DNA from: RYN-230 sp963814645
GTDB lineage: Bacteria > Actinomycetota > Actinomycetes > Streptosporangiales > Streptosporangiaceae
Assembly (NCBI GenBank): GCA_963814645.1
Contig: CAWFDX010000015.1
Location: forward strand, 434,001 to 498,000
DNA length: 64,000 nt
Direction: 5' to 3'
In this document: in pieces, positions 15,430-24,034 of the stretch
Numbering within the stretch: the first letter of the stretch is position 1
Layout of the letters: each line of letters starts with the position of its first letter
Position numbers and translations under genes: made by a program
The notes under the pieces: model-generated
Databases searched by the model: none
Told to the model about the DNA's origin: nothing
What the model saw: the letters and a program-made list of their open reading frames with translations, nothing else

Positions 15430-16331
15430 CCAGCCTGTTCGCGGCGGGACCGCTGCTCGCCGTCATGCTCGGCGCGGTGGCCGGTGGCGGCCTGTTCCTG
15501 CTGCTGGCCGCGCTGCGCGGCGGGCGGGTCCGGCCGGGCGGCAGCCGGGCTGGGAAGCTCGACCGCCAGCTGCGCGGGCTGGCCGGCCCGCGCGGTGCGC
15601 TGGCCCTGGTGGCCGCGCTGCTGGTGCTGCTGCTCACCCGGTGGGTGGTCGGCGCGATCGGGGTGGCGCTGCTCATCCTGGCCTGGCGGACGCTGGGTGG
15701 CGCCGCCGGCGAGCGGCGCAGCATGGCCCGGCTGGAGGCGCTGGCCACCTGGACCGAGTCGCTGCGCGACACGATCGCCGGGGCGGTCGGGCTGGAGCAG
15801 GCCATCCCGGCCTCGCTGCGGGCGGCCGGGCCGTCGCTCCGCGACCCGCTGGCCCGGCTGGTGGACCGGCTGCACACCCGGCTGCCGATGCCGGACGCGC
15901 TGCGCAGGTTCGCCGATGAGCTGGACGACCCCGGCGCCGACCTGATCATCGCCGCGCTGATCATCAACGCCCGGCTGCGCGGTCCCGGGCTCCGTGACCT
16001 GCTCGGCGCGCTGTCCGCCTCGGTCCGCGAGGAGCTGGACATGCGGCGCAAGGTCAACGCGGAACGCCGGTCCACCCGGCGCAGCGCGCAGATCGTGGTC
16101 GGCGTGTCGGTGGGCCTGGCCCTCGGGCTGGCCCTGTTCAACCGGAGCTACGTGGCCACCTATGACAGCCCGCTCGGCCAGCTGGTGCTGGCCGTGGTGG
16201 TCGCGCTGTACGCGGGTGGCTTCGTCTGGATGCGCCGGCTGGCCACGTTCGAGACGCCGCAGCGGCTGCTGGTCGGTCCCGGGCCGGCCCGGCCGGACCA
16301 TAGCCGGGCCCAGCCCGGGGCGCGGTCATGA
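15426..16331 (+). CDS. tadB: Tad pilus inner-membrane platform protein TadB
   Basis: The 301-residue protein has the GspF/TadB layout: N-terminal membrane spans (PLLAVMLGAVAGGGLFLLLA; RGALALVAALLVLLLTRWVV plus VALLILAW), a cytoplasmic helical domain with LEALATWTESLRDTIAGAVGLEQAI, then C-terminal spans (SAQIVVGVSVGLALGLALF and LVLAVVVALYAGGFVWM). It should form the membrane platform on which TadA acts. Its GTG start overlaps the stop of tadA and its own stop overlaps tadC in ATGA, so the motor genes are translationally coupled. The family is recognised from architecture and context rather than a single motif. Confidence 0.87.
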   Translation: MTSLFAAGPLLAVMLGAVAGGGLFLLLAALRGGRVRPGGSRAGKLDRQLRGLAGPRGALALVAALLVLLLTRWVVGAIGVALLILAWRTLGGAAGERRSMARLEALATWTESLRDTIAGAVGLEQAIPASLRAAGPSLRDPLARLVDRLHTRLPMPDALRRFADELDDPGADLIIAALIINARLRGPGLRDLLGALSASVREELDMRRKVNAERRSTRRSAQIVVGVSVGLALGLALFNRSYVATYDSPLGQLVLAVVVALYAGGFVWMRRLATFETPQRLLVGPGPARPDHSRAQPGARS

Positions 16332-17224
16332 CCCGGGCCGTGCTGGCCGGGGCGCTGGCCGGCGCCGGGCTGTTTCTGTTCCTGCTGGCGCTGCTGCCCA
16401 GGCGAGCCAGCCTGGCCCGCCAGGTGGCCATGTTCGACGGGCCGCACCTGCCGCCACCCCGGGCCGGCGGCGGCCTGCGGGACGGCCGGGTCAGCCGGCG
16501 GCTCGGCCGGGCGCTCGCCGCGTTCTGCGCGGAGCAGGGCTGGGAGTTCCCGTCGCTGCGGGCCAACCTGTCCATCATCGGCCGGTCGTTCGAGAACTTC
16601 CTGGCCACCAAGGTGCTGCTCGGCCTGTTCGGGCTGCTGCTCGGCCCGCTGCTGCTGGTCCTGTTCGGGCTGGCTGGGGTGCGCATCCCGGTGGTGATCC
16701 CGGTCTGGCTCGGCCTGGCCGTCGGCGGCGTCTTCTTCTTCCTGCCCGACCTGGAGGTCAAGCAGCAGGCCGATGCCCGGCGCCGGGACTTCCGGCACGC
16801 CATCGGCGCCTTCCTCGACCTGGTCTCGATGAACCTGTCCGGCGGGCGGGGCGTCCCCGAGGCGTTGATGGCGGCCAGCGAGATCGGCTCCGGCTGGGCG
16901 CTGTGGCGGCTGCGCGACGCGCTGGCCAACGCCCGGCTCACCGGCCAGACGCCGTGGCAGGCGCTCGGCGCGCTGGGCGAGGAGGTGCGGGTGGACGAAC
17001 TGCGCGACCTGGCCGCCGCGCTGGGCCTGGTGGCCGACGACGGGGCCAAGGTGCGCGAGTCGCTGACCGCCCGCGCGGCCAGCCTGCGCCGCCGGGAACT
17101 CGCCGATCTCGAAGGCCAGGCGGGCGAGAAATCCCAGTCGATGCTGGTCGCCCAGATGCTGCTGTGCGCCGGATTCCTGATCTTTCTTACCTACCCCGTG
17201 GTCGGGGTACTGCTCGGCACCTGA
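16328..17224 (+). CDS. tadC: Tad pilus inner-membrane platform protein TadC
   Basis: The 298-residue paralogue of TadB opens with a span (VLAGALAGAGLFLFLLALL). It has two adjacent spans in the middle (LLGLFGLLLGPLLLVLFGLAG and VVIPVWLGLAVGGVFFFLP), a GspF-like cytoplasmic domain (FRHAIGAFLDLVSMNLSGGRG, EALMAASEIG) and a last span (MLLCAGFLIFLTYPVVGVLL). TadB and TadC form the platform of the pilus machine. Overlap with tadB and 15 bp to the pilin gene indicate one transcript. The intact GspF domain and normal length argue that the system is complete. Confidence 0.87.
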   Translation: MTRAVLAGALAGAGLFLFLLALLPRRASLARQVAMFDGPHLPPPRAGGGLRDGRVSRRLGRALAAFCAEQGWEFPSLRANLSIIGRSFENFLATKVLLGLFGLLLGPLLLVLFGLAGVRIPVVIPVWLGLAVGGVFFFLPDLEVKQQADARRRDFRHAIGAFLDLVSMNLSGGRGVPEALMAASEIGSGWALWRLRDALANARLTGQTPWQALGALGEEVRVDELRDLAAALGLVADDGAKVRESLTARAASLRRRELADLEGQAGEKSQSMLVAQMLLCAGFLIFLTYPVVGVLLGT

Positions 17225-17239
17225 GATTGGAGGACGCAG

Positions 17240-17452
17240 ATGGGAAGCATGCACGCGAGGCTCGATTTCCTGTGCGCATTCCTGGGCACCCGGCTGGCCC
17301 GGCTGCGCACGGCCCGGGAGCACGGGGATCGCGGCGCATCCGCGGTGGAGCTGGCCATCATCACGGCCGTCATCATCGGCATCGCCGGAATCGTGCTGGC
17401 CGCCATCAATATCTTCGTGACGAACGAGAGCGCGAAGATCAGCGGCGGCTGA
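17240..17452 (+). CDS. Flp-like pilin subunit
   Basis: This 70-residue protein carries a class III prepilin signal: a positively charged leader (RLARLRTAREHGDRGAS) followed by AVELAIITAVIIGIAGIVLA with the Glu at +5-like position after the cleavage Gly or Ala, and a short C-terminal tail (NIFVTNESAKISGG). It should be the main pilin: cleaved by the prepilin peptidase and polymerised by TadA/B/C. The leader is longer than in typical Flp pilins. It follows tadC by 15 bp with a GGAGG site, consistent with high expression within the operon. No second Flp copy is seen. Confidence 0.82.
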   Translation: MGSMHARLDFLCAFLGTRLARLRTAREHGDRGASAVELAIITAVIIGIAGIVLAAINIFVTNESAKISGG

Positions 17453-17464
17453 TGGCGGGGCGAC

Positions 17465-17905
17465 GTGCGGATGCCAGGCCAGCCGGCGGCAGACGGTGCC
17501 GAGCGCGGCTCCAGCGCGGTCGAACTGGCCGTGCTGGCCCCGGCGCTGATGCTGATCTGCATGCTCATCCTGCAGTTCGGGCTGTGGTTCAACGCCCGCC
17601 AGGCCGCGCTGGCCGCGGCCCAGGCCGGCGCGCTGGTGGCCCGGGAGCAGGCGGCCACCAACCCGGACTGGGCGGGCGCGGCGCAGGGCGCCGCGGCGCG
17701 CTATTACGACGGCCTGCACACCAGCCTGCTCGGCCGCCTCACCGCGGGCACCTCCGGAAACCCGCGGACCGCGGTGTTCGTCACGGTGCGCGGCCCGCTG
17801 GCCTATTCGGTGTTCGGTTTCTTCGGGCTGGACCTGACCATTTCGGCCACGGCCGGCGGCCCGGTGGAATGCTTCCGGCCGCCCGGCCAGACCGGGTGTG
17901 GATGA
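17465..17905 (+). CDS. TadE-like minor pseudopilin
   Basis: A 146-residue protein with GTG start. GSSAVELAVLAPALMLICMLI, right after a short polar leader, is the TadE domain: a prepilin-like N-terminal helix with the conserved Glu. The extracellular part has an AALAAAQAGALVARE heptad-like helix and a C-terminal PVECFRPPGQTGCG with two Cys that may bridge. TadE-type minor pilins take part in initiating or anchoring the pilus. It lies 12 bp after the pilin gene and its TGA overlaps the ATG of the next TadE-like gene. Confidence 0.8.
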   Translation: MRMPGQPAADGAERGSSAVELAVLAPALMLICMLILQFGLWFNARQAALAAAQAGALVAREQAATNPDWAGAAQGAAARYYDGLHTSLLGRLTAGTSGNPRTAVFVTVRGPLAYSVFGFFGLDLTISATAGGPVECFRPPGQTGCG

Positions 17906-18339
17906 TGCGCGGGCAGCGCGGCTCCATGAGCGTCGAGCTGGTCATCGTCACGCCCGGCCTGATCCTGCTGCTCCTGCTGGTCGGCGCGGCGGGCCGGGTG
18001 GTGGAGGCACAGGGGCACCTGGACGGCGCGGCCCGGGACGCGGCCCGGGCCGCGTCCCTGGCCCAGTCCGCGCCACAGGCCGGCCAGTCCGCGGTGCAGG
18101 CGGCCCAGGCCGATCTGGGCGCCACCAGCTGGTGCGCGGCGGGCAGCGTGCAGGCCCAGGTGGCCGGGTTTCCGGCGGCGGGCCAGCCGGTCCAGCCGGG
18201 TGCCGCGGTGACCGTGACGGTGACCTGCGATGTGAACATGAGCCCGTTCAGCCTGCTGGGCTTCCACCCGACCACGGTCTTCAGCAGCCAGGCGGTCGCC
18301 CCGCTGGACGTCTTCACCTGCCGGGCGCCCGGATGCTAG
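17902..18339 (+). CDS. TadE/TadG-like minor pseudopilin
   Basis: A 145-residue protein beginning MMRGQRGSMSVELVIVTPGL, the same TadE motif (SxxVELVxxxP) with a hydrophobic helix LILLLLLVGAAGRVVEA. It is followed by an Ala-rich helix (LDGAARDAARAASLA) and a beta-rich C-terminal domain with three cysteines (SWCAAG, VTCDV, FTCRAPGC). Two adjacent Met codons could each serve as start. It overlaps both neighbours. The second of three TadE-type proteins in this operon, it is probably a minor pilus component processed by the same peptidase. Confidence 0.78.
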   Translation: MMRGQRGSMSVELVIVTPGLILLLLLVGAAGRVVEAQGHLDGAARDAARAASLAQSAPQAGQSAVQAAQADLGATSWCAAGSVQAQVAGFPAAGQPVQPGAAVTVTVTCDVNMSPFSLLGFHPTTVFSSQAVAPLDVFTCRAPGC

Positions 18340-18791
18340 GGCGGTCCCGTGCCGCGGAGCAGGGCTCGGTGGCCGTGTTCACCGTGATCTTCGCGATCGC
18401 GGTGGTCGTGCTCACCGCGCTGATTGTGGACGGCGGCGTGGCCATGAACGCCCGGGAACGCGCCGCGGACATCGCCGAGCAGGCCGCCCGGGCCGCCGCG
18501 GACGACATCGACGTGGCCGCGCTGCGCACCACCGGGGTGGCCACCATCGGCCCCGGCGCGTGCACGCTGGCCGGCCAGCTGGTGCAGCAGTACGCCGCCG
18601 GGTCAAGCGCCGGCGTGGACGCGGTGACCAGTGCCGCGATGAACGGGTGCCAGGTGGGCGCGGACATCGCCACCGTCCAGGTCACCATCACCACCCGGCC
18701 CCTGATCCCCGGGGTGCTGGGCGACTTCACCGAGACCGCGCAGGAGAGCGCCACCGCGCAATGCGGGATCAACCAGGGAGCACTCTGCTGA
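18333..18791 (+). CDS. TadG-like pilus assembly protein
   Basis: The 152-residue product starts at an ATG inside the end of the preceding gene. AAEQGSVAVFTVIFAIAVVV is the TadG/Tad-like hydrophobic N-terminus (here GSVAVF, without the Glu of true pilins). An ARERAADIAEQAARAAADDID helix and a secreted domain with conserved cysteines (GACTLAG, NGCQVG, AQCGINQGALC) follow. TadG proteins are membrane-anchored pilus assembly factors. It shares one base with the large LysM-BTAD gene downstream. Because the pilin-type Glu is absent, cleavage by the prepilin peptidase is doubtful. Confidence 0.75.
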   Translation: MLGRSRAAEQGSVAVFTVIFAIAVVVLTALIVDGGVAMNARERAADIAEQAARAAADDIDVAALRTTGVATIGPGACTLAGQLVQQYAAGSSAGVDAVTSAAMNGCQVGADIATVQVTITTRPLIPGVLGDFTETAQESATAQCGINQGALC

Positions 18792-21700
18792 TGGCAGCAC
18801 CAATTCCGGGCACCCGGCGGCCAGCCCGCCGCTCGCCCACTGACCTGCTCATCGGGCTGCTGGCCACGGCCGCCCTGCTCGCGCTCACCGCCGGGGTGCC
18901 GCTGGCCCTGGTGACGGTGTTCGGCCTGCCGGTGCCGCACTCGCTGCCCAGCTTGTCCGTGCTCACCCACCAGCTGGACGTGTTCAGCATCCTCCGGCTG
19001 CTGTCGGTGGCCGTCTGGCTGGCCTGGCTGCAGCTGGTCTGCTGCGTGTTCGCCGAGGTCCGGGCGGCGGTGCGGAACACCGGGAATGCCGCCCGGGTGC
19101 CGCTGGCCGGCGGCACCCAGGCCCTGGTGCACCGGCTGGTCACCGCCGCGCTGCTGACGTTCGCCGCGACGGCGGCGCTGGCCCCGGCGTTCACCCAGTC
19201 GGCCAGCACCAGCACCGCAACTAGCCGGCCCGCGGCCAGTGCGCCCGCGCTGGCCAGCCCGCCGGTGCTGGCCGCCCCGCCGCAACTGGCCCATTCGCCG
19301 TTCGGCACGCACACCCGGCACGACAGGCACGCGCCGCGGGAGAACCATGTCCCGCGCGAAACGCACATCCCGCACGCGGCCCACCCGCTCCGGGTGGAGA
19401 AGATCTACGTGGTGCAGCCGCCGGCCGGCCGGTTCCACGAGAGCCTGTGGGAGATCGCGCAGAAGTTCCTCGGCGACGGGCGCCGGTACCAGGAGATCTT
19501 CGAGCTGAACGCCGGCCAGCTCCAGCCGGACGGGACCAAGCTCACCAAGGCCAGCCTGATCCGCCCGGGCTGGGTGCTGCGGATGCCCCGGGAGGCCCGC
19601 GGCCCGGGGATCGAGGTAGTCACCGCGCCGGCCGAGCCGGGCACCGAGCCCACGGTGTCATCAAGCACGGGCTCATCAAGCACGGGCTCATCAAGCACGG
19701 GCTCATCCGGCCAGGCACCCGCGGGCCAGCCGGCCCAGCCCAGCGCGGGCCGGCACCGGACGGCGCGGGAGAGCCCGGCACCCCGGCCGCAGGCCGGGGA
19801 GGATGTGGCGCCGGCCCGGCAGGCGGCCTCGCCCCGGTACCAGGCCTGGGAGGACGTGGTGGCCGGGCGGCGGGCAGCGGCAGCCCGGCACCCGGCGGCG
19901 GGGGAGGACGGCCCCGCGCGGCCGGGCGCGGGGCGGCACGAGGCCAGCACCGCTCCTGCGGGCCGGCCCGGCGCGCCGCGGCACCGGGCCAATGGCCAGC
20001 CCCCGGCCAGCCTGACCGCCTCGGACGGCCGGGCCGTGTTCCCGGTGGACGGCCGTCCCGCCGCCAGCACCAGCCGCCCGGCGAGCCCGGCCCACCAGGC
20101 CAGCCCCACGCACCAGTCCAGCATCGCGCCCTGGTACCCCCATGAACTCGCCGCGGCGGCCCTGCTGTCCAGCGCCGTTCTGGCCGCCCTTGGGCGGCGG
20201 CGGCGGGAGCAACTGTGGGCACGGGCGTTCGGTAAAAAGGTTCTCGGGCCGGCGCCGGAGCCGGCCCTCGCCGAGGCGGCCATGCGAGCCGGCGCGGACG
20301 AGCCGTCCACCCGGTTGCTGGACACCGGGCTGCGTTACCTGTCGCACGCGCTGGCCCGGTCCTGGCAGACCCCGCCCACCGTGTTCGCGGCCCATCTGAG
20401 CCAGGAGAACCTGGACCTCTGGGTGGCCCCGGCGGACCTGGACGCGCCCGCGCCGTGGACGGCAGTGGGCGATGGCCAGGTGTGGCGGCTGCCGGCCATC
20501 GCGCTGCCGCTGGCCGGGCTGAACGAGGCCGATGAGGGGCCGCAGCTGTTTCCCGGCCTGGTCACCATCGGCACCGACGGCACCGGGCGGGTGCTGGTCA
20601 ACCTGGCCGCGGCGCAGGGGCTCATCTCGGTCACCGGCCCGGCGCCCATGGTCACCGCCGTGCTGTCCGCGATGGCCATGGAGCTGGCCACCAACCGCTG
20701 GTCGGACGAGATGCGGCTGACCCTGGTCGGGTTCGGCCCGGAACTGGCCGACATCGCGCCGGACCGGGTGGTGGCGGTGGACTCGCTGGACGAGGCGCTG
20801 CCCGCGATGGAGGCCCGGGCCGCGGCGGCCGCCGGGACCATGGCGGCGGCCGCGGGCAGCGGGCGGCGGGGCGGCCCGCCTGCCGACGATCCGGCCAGCT
20901 GGCCGCCGCACTACCTGATCAGCGCGATCCCGCCGACGCTGGGCCAGCGCACCCGGCTGCACGCGCTGGCCGAGGCCCGGCACGAGTCCGCGGCCGGCTA
21001 CGTGCTGGCGGGCGACGTCCCGGGCAGCGCGTGGGCCTGGGAGGTCACCGCCGACGGGCGGCTGCTGGCCGGGGTGCTGGGCCTCGATGTGCAGGCCCAG
21101 CTGCTGCCCGCCCGGGAGTACGAGGCGGTGCTGGACCTGTTCGACGCGGCGGCCCAGCTGGACGGCGCCCCGCTGGCCCCGCCCGCCGCGGACGCGGCGC
21201 CGCCCGAGCAGCTGGACCCGGACCGGGACATGCCGGTGGAGATCACCATCCTGGGCCCGGTCTCGGTGCGCGCCCCTGGCGTGCTCGAACCGGACCTGGT
21301 CGGCCTGGTCACCGAGGTGGTCGTGTTCCTGGCCGTGCACCCCGGCGGGGTGCACCGCAACGCGGTGGAGGCGGCGATCTGGCCGCGCGGCACCGACGGC
21401 CAGGCGCTCGACGCGGCCCTGGCGGCGGCCCGGGACTGGCTGGGCGCGGATAGCATCGGCCGGCCGCACCTGGCCGAGGACGCGGCCGGCCGGCTCCGGC
21501 TCGGTTCCGGCGTCCGGGTGGACTGGCACGTGTTCCGTGCGCTGGCCGGCAGCGCCGGGCTGGCCCCGCCGGGCAGCCCGGCCGAGGCCGGCTACCTGGC
21601 CCAGGCGCTCGGCCTGGTGCGCGGGCAGCTGCTCGACGGCCACCCACCCAGGCGGTACGGCTGGCTGGCCACCAGCGAGCTGGAGTACGAGGCCCCGGCC

Positions 21701-21991
21701 CAGGTCGCTGACGCGGCGCACCGGCTGGCCGCGGTCCGGCTGGCCGCCGGCGACAGCCAGGGCGCGATGGACGCGGCCCGGGCCGGGCTGCGCCTCGCGT
21801 TCGACGACGAGCTGCTCTGGCGCGACCTGCTCCGCGCCGCGCAGGCGGCCGGCCGGCCGGATCTGGTCCGCGCCGTGGTGGACGAGCTGTGCGCCCGGAC
21901 CGCCCTGGACGAGGTGCTGCCCCAGATGGCGCCGGAGACCGAGGCGCTCATCGACGAGATCCTGCCCTCCTGGCGGTCCGCCGCGTATTAA
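18791..21991 (+). CDS. Membrane-anchored LysM and BTAD-domain regulator of Tad locus
   Basis: A 1066-residue multidomain protein. There are three hydrophobic spans near residues 18-42, 65-85 and 113-130. A LysM-like segment follows at about 197-255 (YVVQPPAGRFHESLWEIAQK through RPGWVLRMP). A long Pro/Ser/Ala linker with SSSTG repeats leads to a fourth hydrophobic stretch near 451-466 and a large middle domain. An OmpR-like winged helix near 815-895 (VEITILGPVSVRAP, HRNAVEAAIWP) and a C-terminal TPR-like BTAD domain end it. LysM binds peptidoglycan; winged helix plus BTAD is the SARP/AfsR-type activator arrangement. It ends the tad operon and may report wall or pilus state to transcription, which is inference. 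Confidence 0.75.
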   Translation: MAAPIPGTRRPARRSPTDLLIGLLATAALLALTAGVPLALVTVFGLPVPHSLPSLSVLTHQLDVFSILRLLSVAVWLAWLQLVCCVFAEVRAAVRNTGNAARVPLAGGTQALVHRLVTAALLTFAATAALAPAFTQSASTSTATSRPAASAPALASPPVLAAPPQLAHSPFGTHTRHDRHAPRENHVPRETHIPHAAHPLRVEKIYVVQPPAGRFHESLWEIAQKFLGDGRRYQEIFELNAGQLQPDGTKLTKASLIRPGWVLRMPREARGPGIEVVTAPAEPGTEPTVSSSTGSSSTGSSSTGSSGQAPAGQPAQPSAGRHRTARESPAPRPQAGEDVAPARQAASPRYQAWEDVVAGRRAAAARHPAAGEDGPARPGAGRHEASTAPAGRPGAPRHRANGQPPASLTASDGRAVFPVDGRPAASTSRPASPAHQASPTHQSSIAPWYPHELAAAALLSSAVLAALGRRRREQLWARAFGKKVLGPAPEPALAEAAMRAGADEPSTRLLDTGLRYLSHALARSWQTPPTVFAAHLSQENLDLWVAPADLDAPAPWTAVGDGQVWRLPAIALPLAGLNEADEGPQLFPGLVTIGTDGTGRVLVNLAAAQGLISVTGPAPMVTAVLSAMAMELATNRWSDEMRLTLVGFGPELADIAPDRVVAVDSLDEALPAMEARAAAAAGTMAAAAGSGRRGGPPADDPASWPPHYLISAIPPTLGQRTRLHALAEARHESAAGYVLAGDVPGSAWAWEVTADGRLLAGVLGLDVQAQLLPAREYEAVLDLFDAAAQLDGAPLAPPAADAAPPEQLDPDRDMPVEITILGPVSVRAPGVLEPDLVGLVTEVVVFLAVHPGGVHRNAVEAAIWPRGTDGQALDAALAAARDWLGADSIGRPHLAEDAAGRLRLGSGVRVDWHVFRALAGSAGLAPPGSPAEAGYLAQALGLVRGQLLDGHPPRRYGWLATSELEYEAPAQVADAAHRLAAVRLAAGDSQGAMDAARAGLRLAFDDELLWRDLLRAAQAAGRPDLVRAVVDELCARTALDEVLPQMAPETEALIDEILPSWRSAAY
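19658..19702 (+). repeat. Three tandem 15-bp units in LysM-BTAD gene linker
   Basis: TCATCAAGCACGGGC occurs three times in a row without mismatch, coding (Ser-Ser-Ser-Thr-Gly)3 in the linker after the LysM segment. The codons TCA and AGC here are unlike the usual TCC/TCG/AGC bias, suggesting local expansion. Confidence 0.93.
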
Positions 21992-22063
21992 TTCGTCCTG
22001 GATCGCCCCGTACTTCGGGCCGGCCAACGTTTTACTTGATCTATAACCGGGAACGGCCGGCCT

Positions 22064-22981
22064 GTGGGGTTCCCGGTCAAGGCCGTCGTCGCGGCCCTCG
22101 CTAACGCGGTCAACGACGGCACCGCGGCCGTGCTGGAACAGCGCAGCACCAAGCAGGTCAGCACGCACAATAACCCGCTGTCGGTGCGGCTGATCATCGA
22201 CCTGCTGCGCCGCCCGCTGTGGCTGATCGCGATCGTGCTCAACATCACCGGGGTGATCCTGCAGATCGTCGCCCTGCACTACGGCGCGCTGGCTCTGGTC
22301 CAGCCGATCCTGGTCTGCGACCTGATCTTCGCGGCGCTGATCGGGTCCGCGTTCCGGCACCGGTGGCCGGACTGGGAAATCCTGCTCGGCGTGCTGTGCT
22401 GCGCCGGTGGCCTGGCCCTGTTCCTGGCGGTGGCCCGGCCGCACGGCGGGGTGGCCACGGTGCCGCCGGTGGACGCGATCCCGCTGGCCATCGCGTACGG
22501 CGTGGCGCTGGCCGGCTGCCTGGCGGTGGCCGCCACCGGGCACCGCAAGCTGCGGCCGATCATGCTGGCGCTGGCCTGCGGGATCTCCTACGGGGTGACC
22601 GCGTTCGTGCTCAAGCTGCTGTCCGGCGGGTGGCACGGCGGGCTGAGCCACCTGCCGTACCAGTGGCCGCTGTACGCCGCGGTCGTGGTCGGCCCGCTCG
22701 GCTTCCTGCTCAACCAGAGCGCCTACCAGGCCGGCATCCTGGTCAGCCCGGTGCTCGCGGTGATCACCGCGGTCGATCCGCTGGTGTCGATCGCGCTGGC
22801 CGTCGGGCTGCTGGACGAGACGATCAGCGGCGGCGTGCTGAACATCTCGATGGAAGTGGCCGCGCTCCTGATCATGATCGCCGGGATCGTGATCCTGTCG
22901 CACCGCGCGCCGCACGTGGTCGAGCAGGCCCAGGCGGCGGCCGGACAGCAGACGCTGCCCGCCGAAGAGACGCTGAGCTAG
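22064..22981 (+). CDS. DMT-superfamily transporter (EamA-like)
   Basis: The 305-residue protein is almost wholly membrane-spanning, with about nine or ten hydrophobic segments. The pattern LVQPILVCDLIFAALIGSAFRHRW, then a repeated-half layout, marks the drug/metabolite transporter superfamily. This subgroup is common in actinobacteria and its substrate is unknown. A GTG start is used because no ATG lies near; the preceding 72 bp contain an AT-rich TTTTACTTGATCTATAAC that could hold a promoter. It is on the same strand as the tad operon but separated from it, and it points toward the convergent adenosine deaminase gene. Confidence 0.8.
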   Translation: MGFPVKAVVAALANAVNDGTAAVLEQRSTKQVSTHNNPLSVRLIIDLLRRPLWLIAIVLNITGVILQIVALHYGALALVQPILVCDLIFAALIGSAFRHRWPDWEILLGVLCCAGGLALFLAVARPHGGVATVPPVDAIPLAIAYGVALAGCLAVAATGHRKLRPIMLALACGISYGVTAFVLKLLSGGWHGGLSHLPYQWPLYAAVVVGPLGFLLNQSAYQAGILVSPVLAVITAVDPLVSIALAVGLLDETISGGVLNISMEVAALLIMIAGIVILSHRAPHVVEQAQAAAGQQTLPAEETLS

Positions 22982-22998
22982 CCGGGGCCTAGCTGGGC

Positions 22999-24018
22999 CT
23001 AGCTCGGGCAGGCCAGCCAGGCGTCGATGCCCGCCAGCAGCCGGCGGGCGGTGTCCGGCGGGGCGACCGAGGCGCGCACCGACATCCGGGCCAGTTCGGC
23101 CAGCTGGTCGTCGGGCAGGCCGTGCGCCTGGCGGGCGATCTCGTACTGCGCGGCCAGCCGGGACCCGAACAGCAGCGGATCGTCGGCGCCCAGCGCGACC
23201 GGCACTCCGTCGCCGAGCAGCGTGCCCAGCGGCACGGCGGCCGCATCCGGGGCCACCCCGAGGGCCACGTTGGACGCCGGGCAGACCTCGAGGGTGATCT
23301 TGCCGGCCGCCAGCCGCTTGGTCAGCTCGGCGTCACCCGCCGCGGCCACGCCGTGCCCGATCCGGTCTGCGTGCAGATCATCCAGGCAGGCCCGGACGCT
23401 GGCCGGGCCGCACAGCTCACCGCCGTGCGGGGTGAGCAGCAGCGCCGACCGGGCCGCGATGCGGAACGCGGCCGCGAACTCGGCCGCGCCGCCGCGCCGC
23501 TCGTCGTTGCTCAGCCCGAACCCGATCACCCCGCGGCCCGCGTACTGCGCGGCCAGCCGGGCCAGCGTCCGCGCCTCCAGCGGGTGCTTGGTCCGGTTGG
23601 CCGCGATGATCAGGCCGATGCCCACCCCGGTCGCGGTGGCCGCCGCGTGCGCCGCGTCCAGCACCAGCTCGACCGTCGGGGTGAGGCCGCCGAAGCGCTG
23701 CCCGTAGCCGGACGGGTCGATCTGGATCTCCAGCCAGCCGGACCCTTCGGCCCGCTCGTCCTCCGCGGTCTCGCGGAGCAGCCGGCGCACGTCCTGCGGG
23801 GTACGCAGCACCGACCGGGCAATGTCGTACAGCCGCTGGAACCGGAACCAGCCGCGCTCGTCCGCCGCGCTCAGCCGGGGCGGCCAGTCCCGGGTCAGCG
23901 CTTCCGGCAGGTGCACCCGGTGCTGCGCGGCCAGGTCAACCAGGGTGGCGTGCCGCATCGCCCCGGTGAAGTGCAGGTGCAGGTGCGCTTTGGGCAGCGT
24001 GGCGATCGGCCGCGGCAT
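22999..24018 (-). CDS. add: Adenosine deaminase
   Basis: The 339-residue protein starts with PIATLPKAHLHLHFTGAM, giving the HxH zinc ligands. It has SGYGQRFGG, GIGLIIAANRTKHP, a GxGLSNDE region, LTPHGGELCGP (third His ligand), HADRIGHGVAAAG and GADDPLLFGS (Asp ligands). It deaminates adenosine or deoxyadenosine to inosine in purine salvage. Some paralogues prefer other substrates: GADDP replaces the more usual GTDDP or STDDP, and HFTG replaces HLDG/HLEG, so activity on a related aminated nucleoside is possible. A longer frame upstream is not needed. It lies 17 bp after the aminotransferase gene and is likely cotranscribed with it. Confidence 0.83.
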   Translation of the reverse strand: MPRPIATLPKAHLHLHFTGAMRHATLVDLAAQHRVHLPEALTRDWPPRLSAADERGWFRFQRLYDIARSVLRTPQDVRRLLRETAEDERAEGSGWLEIQIDPSGYGQRFGGLTPTVELVLDAAHAAATATGVGIGLIIAANRTKHPLEARTLARLAAQYAGRGVIGFGLSNDERRGGAAEFAAAFRIAARSALLLTPHGGELCGPASVRACLDDLHADRIGHGVAAAGDAELTKRLAAGKITLEVCPASNVALGVAPDAAAVPLGTLLGDGVPVALGADDPLLFGSRLAAQYEIARQAHGLPDDQLAELARMSVRASVAPPDTARRLLAGIDAWLACPS

Positions 24019-24034
24019 CAGCGCGCCCGGTCGC

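Noticed and set aside
14922..16331. A long 469-codon frame starting inside tadA
   Set aside because: Its first third is the out-of-frame shadow of tadA; only the part from 15426, with TadB features, is real.
19703..22915. A 1070-codon minus-strand frame opposite the LysM-BTAD gene and transporter
   Set aside because: It is an antisense shadow typical of very high GC DNA, rich in Arg, Gly and His with no domain, opposite two well-supported genes.
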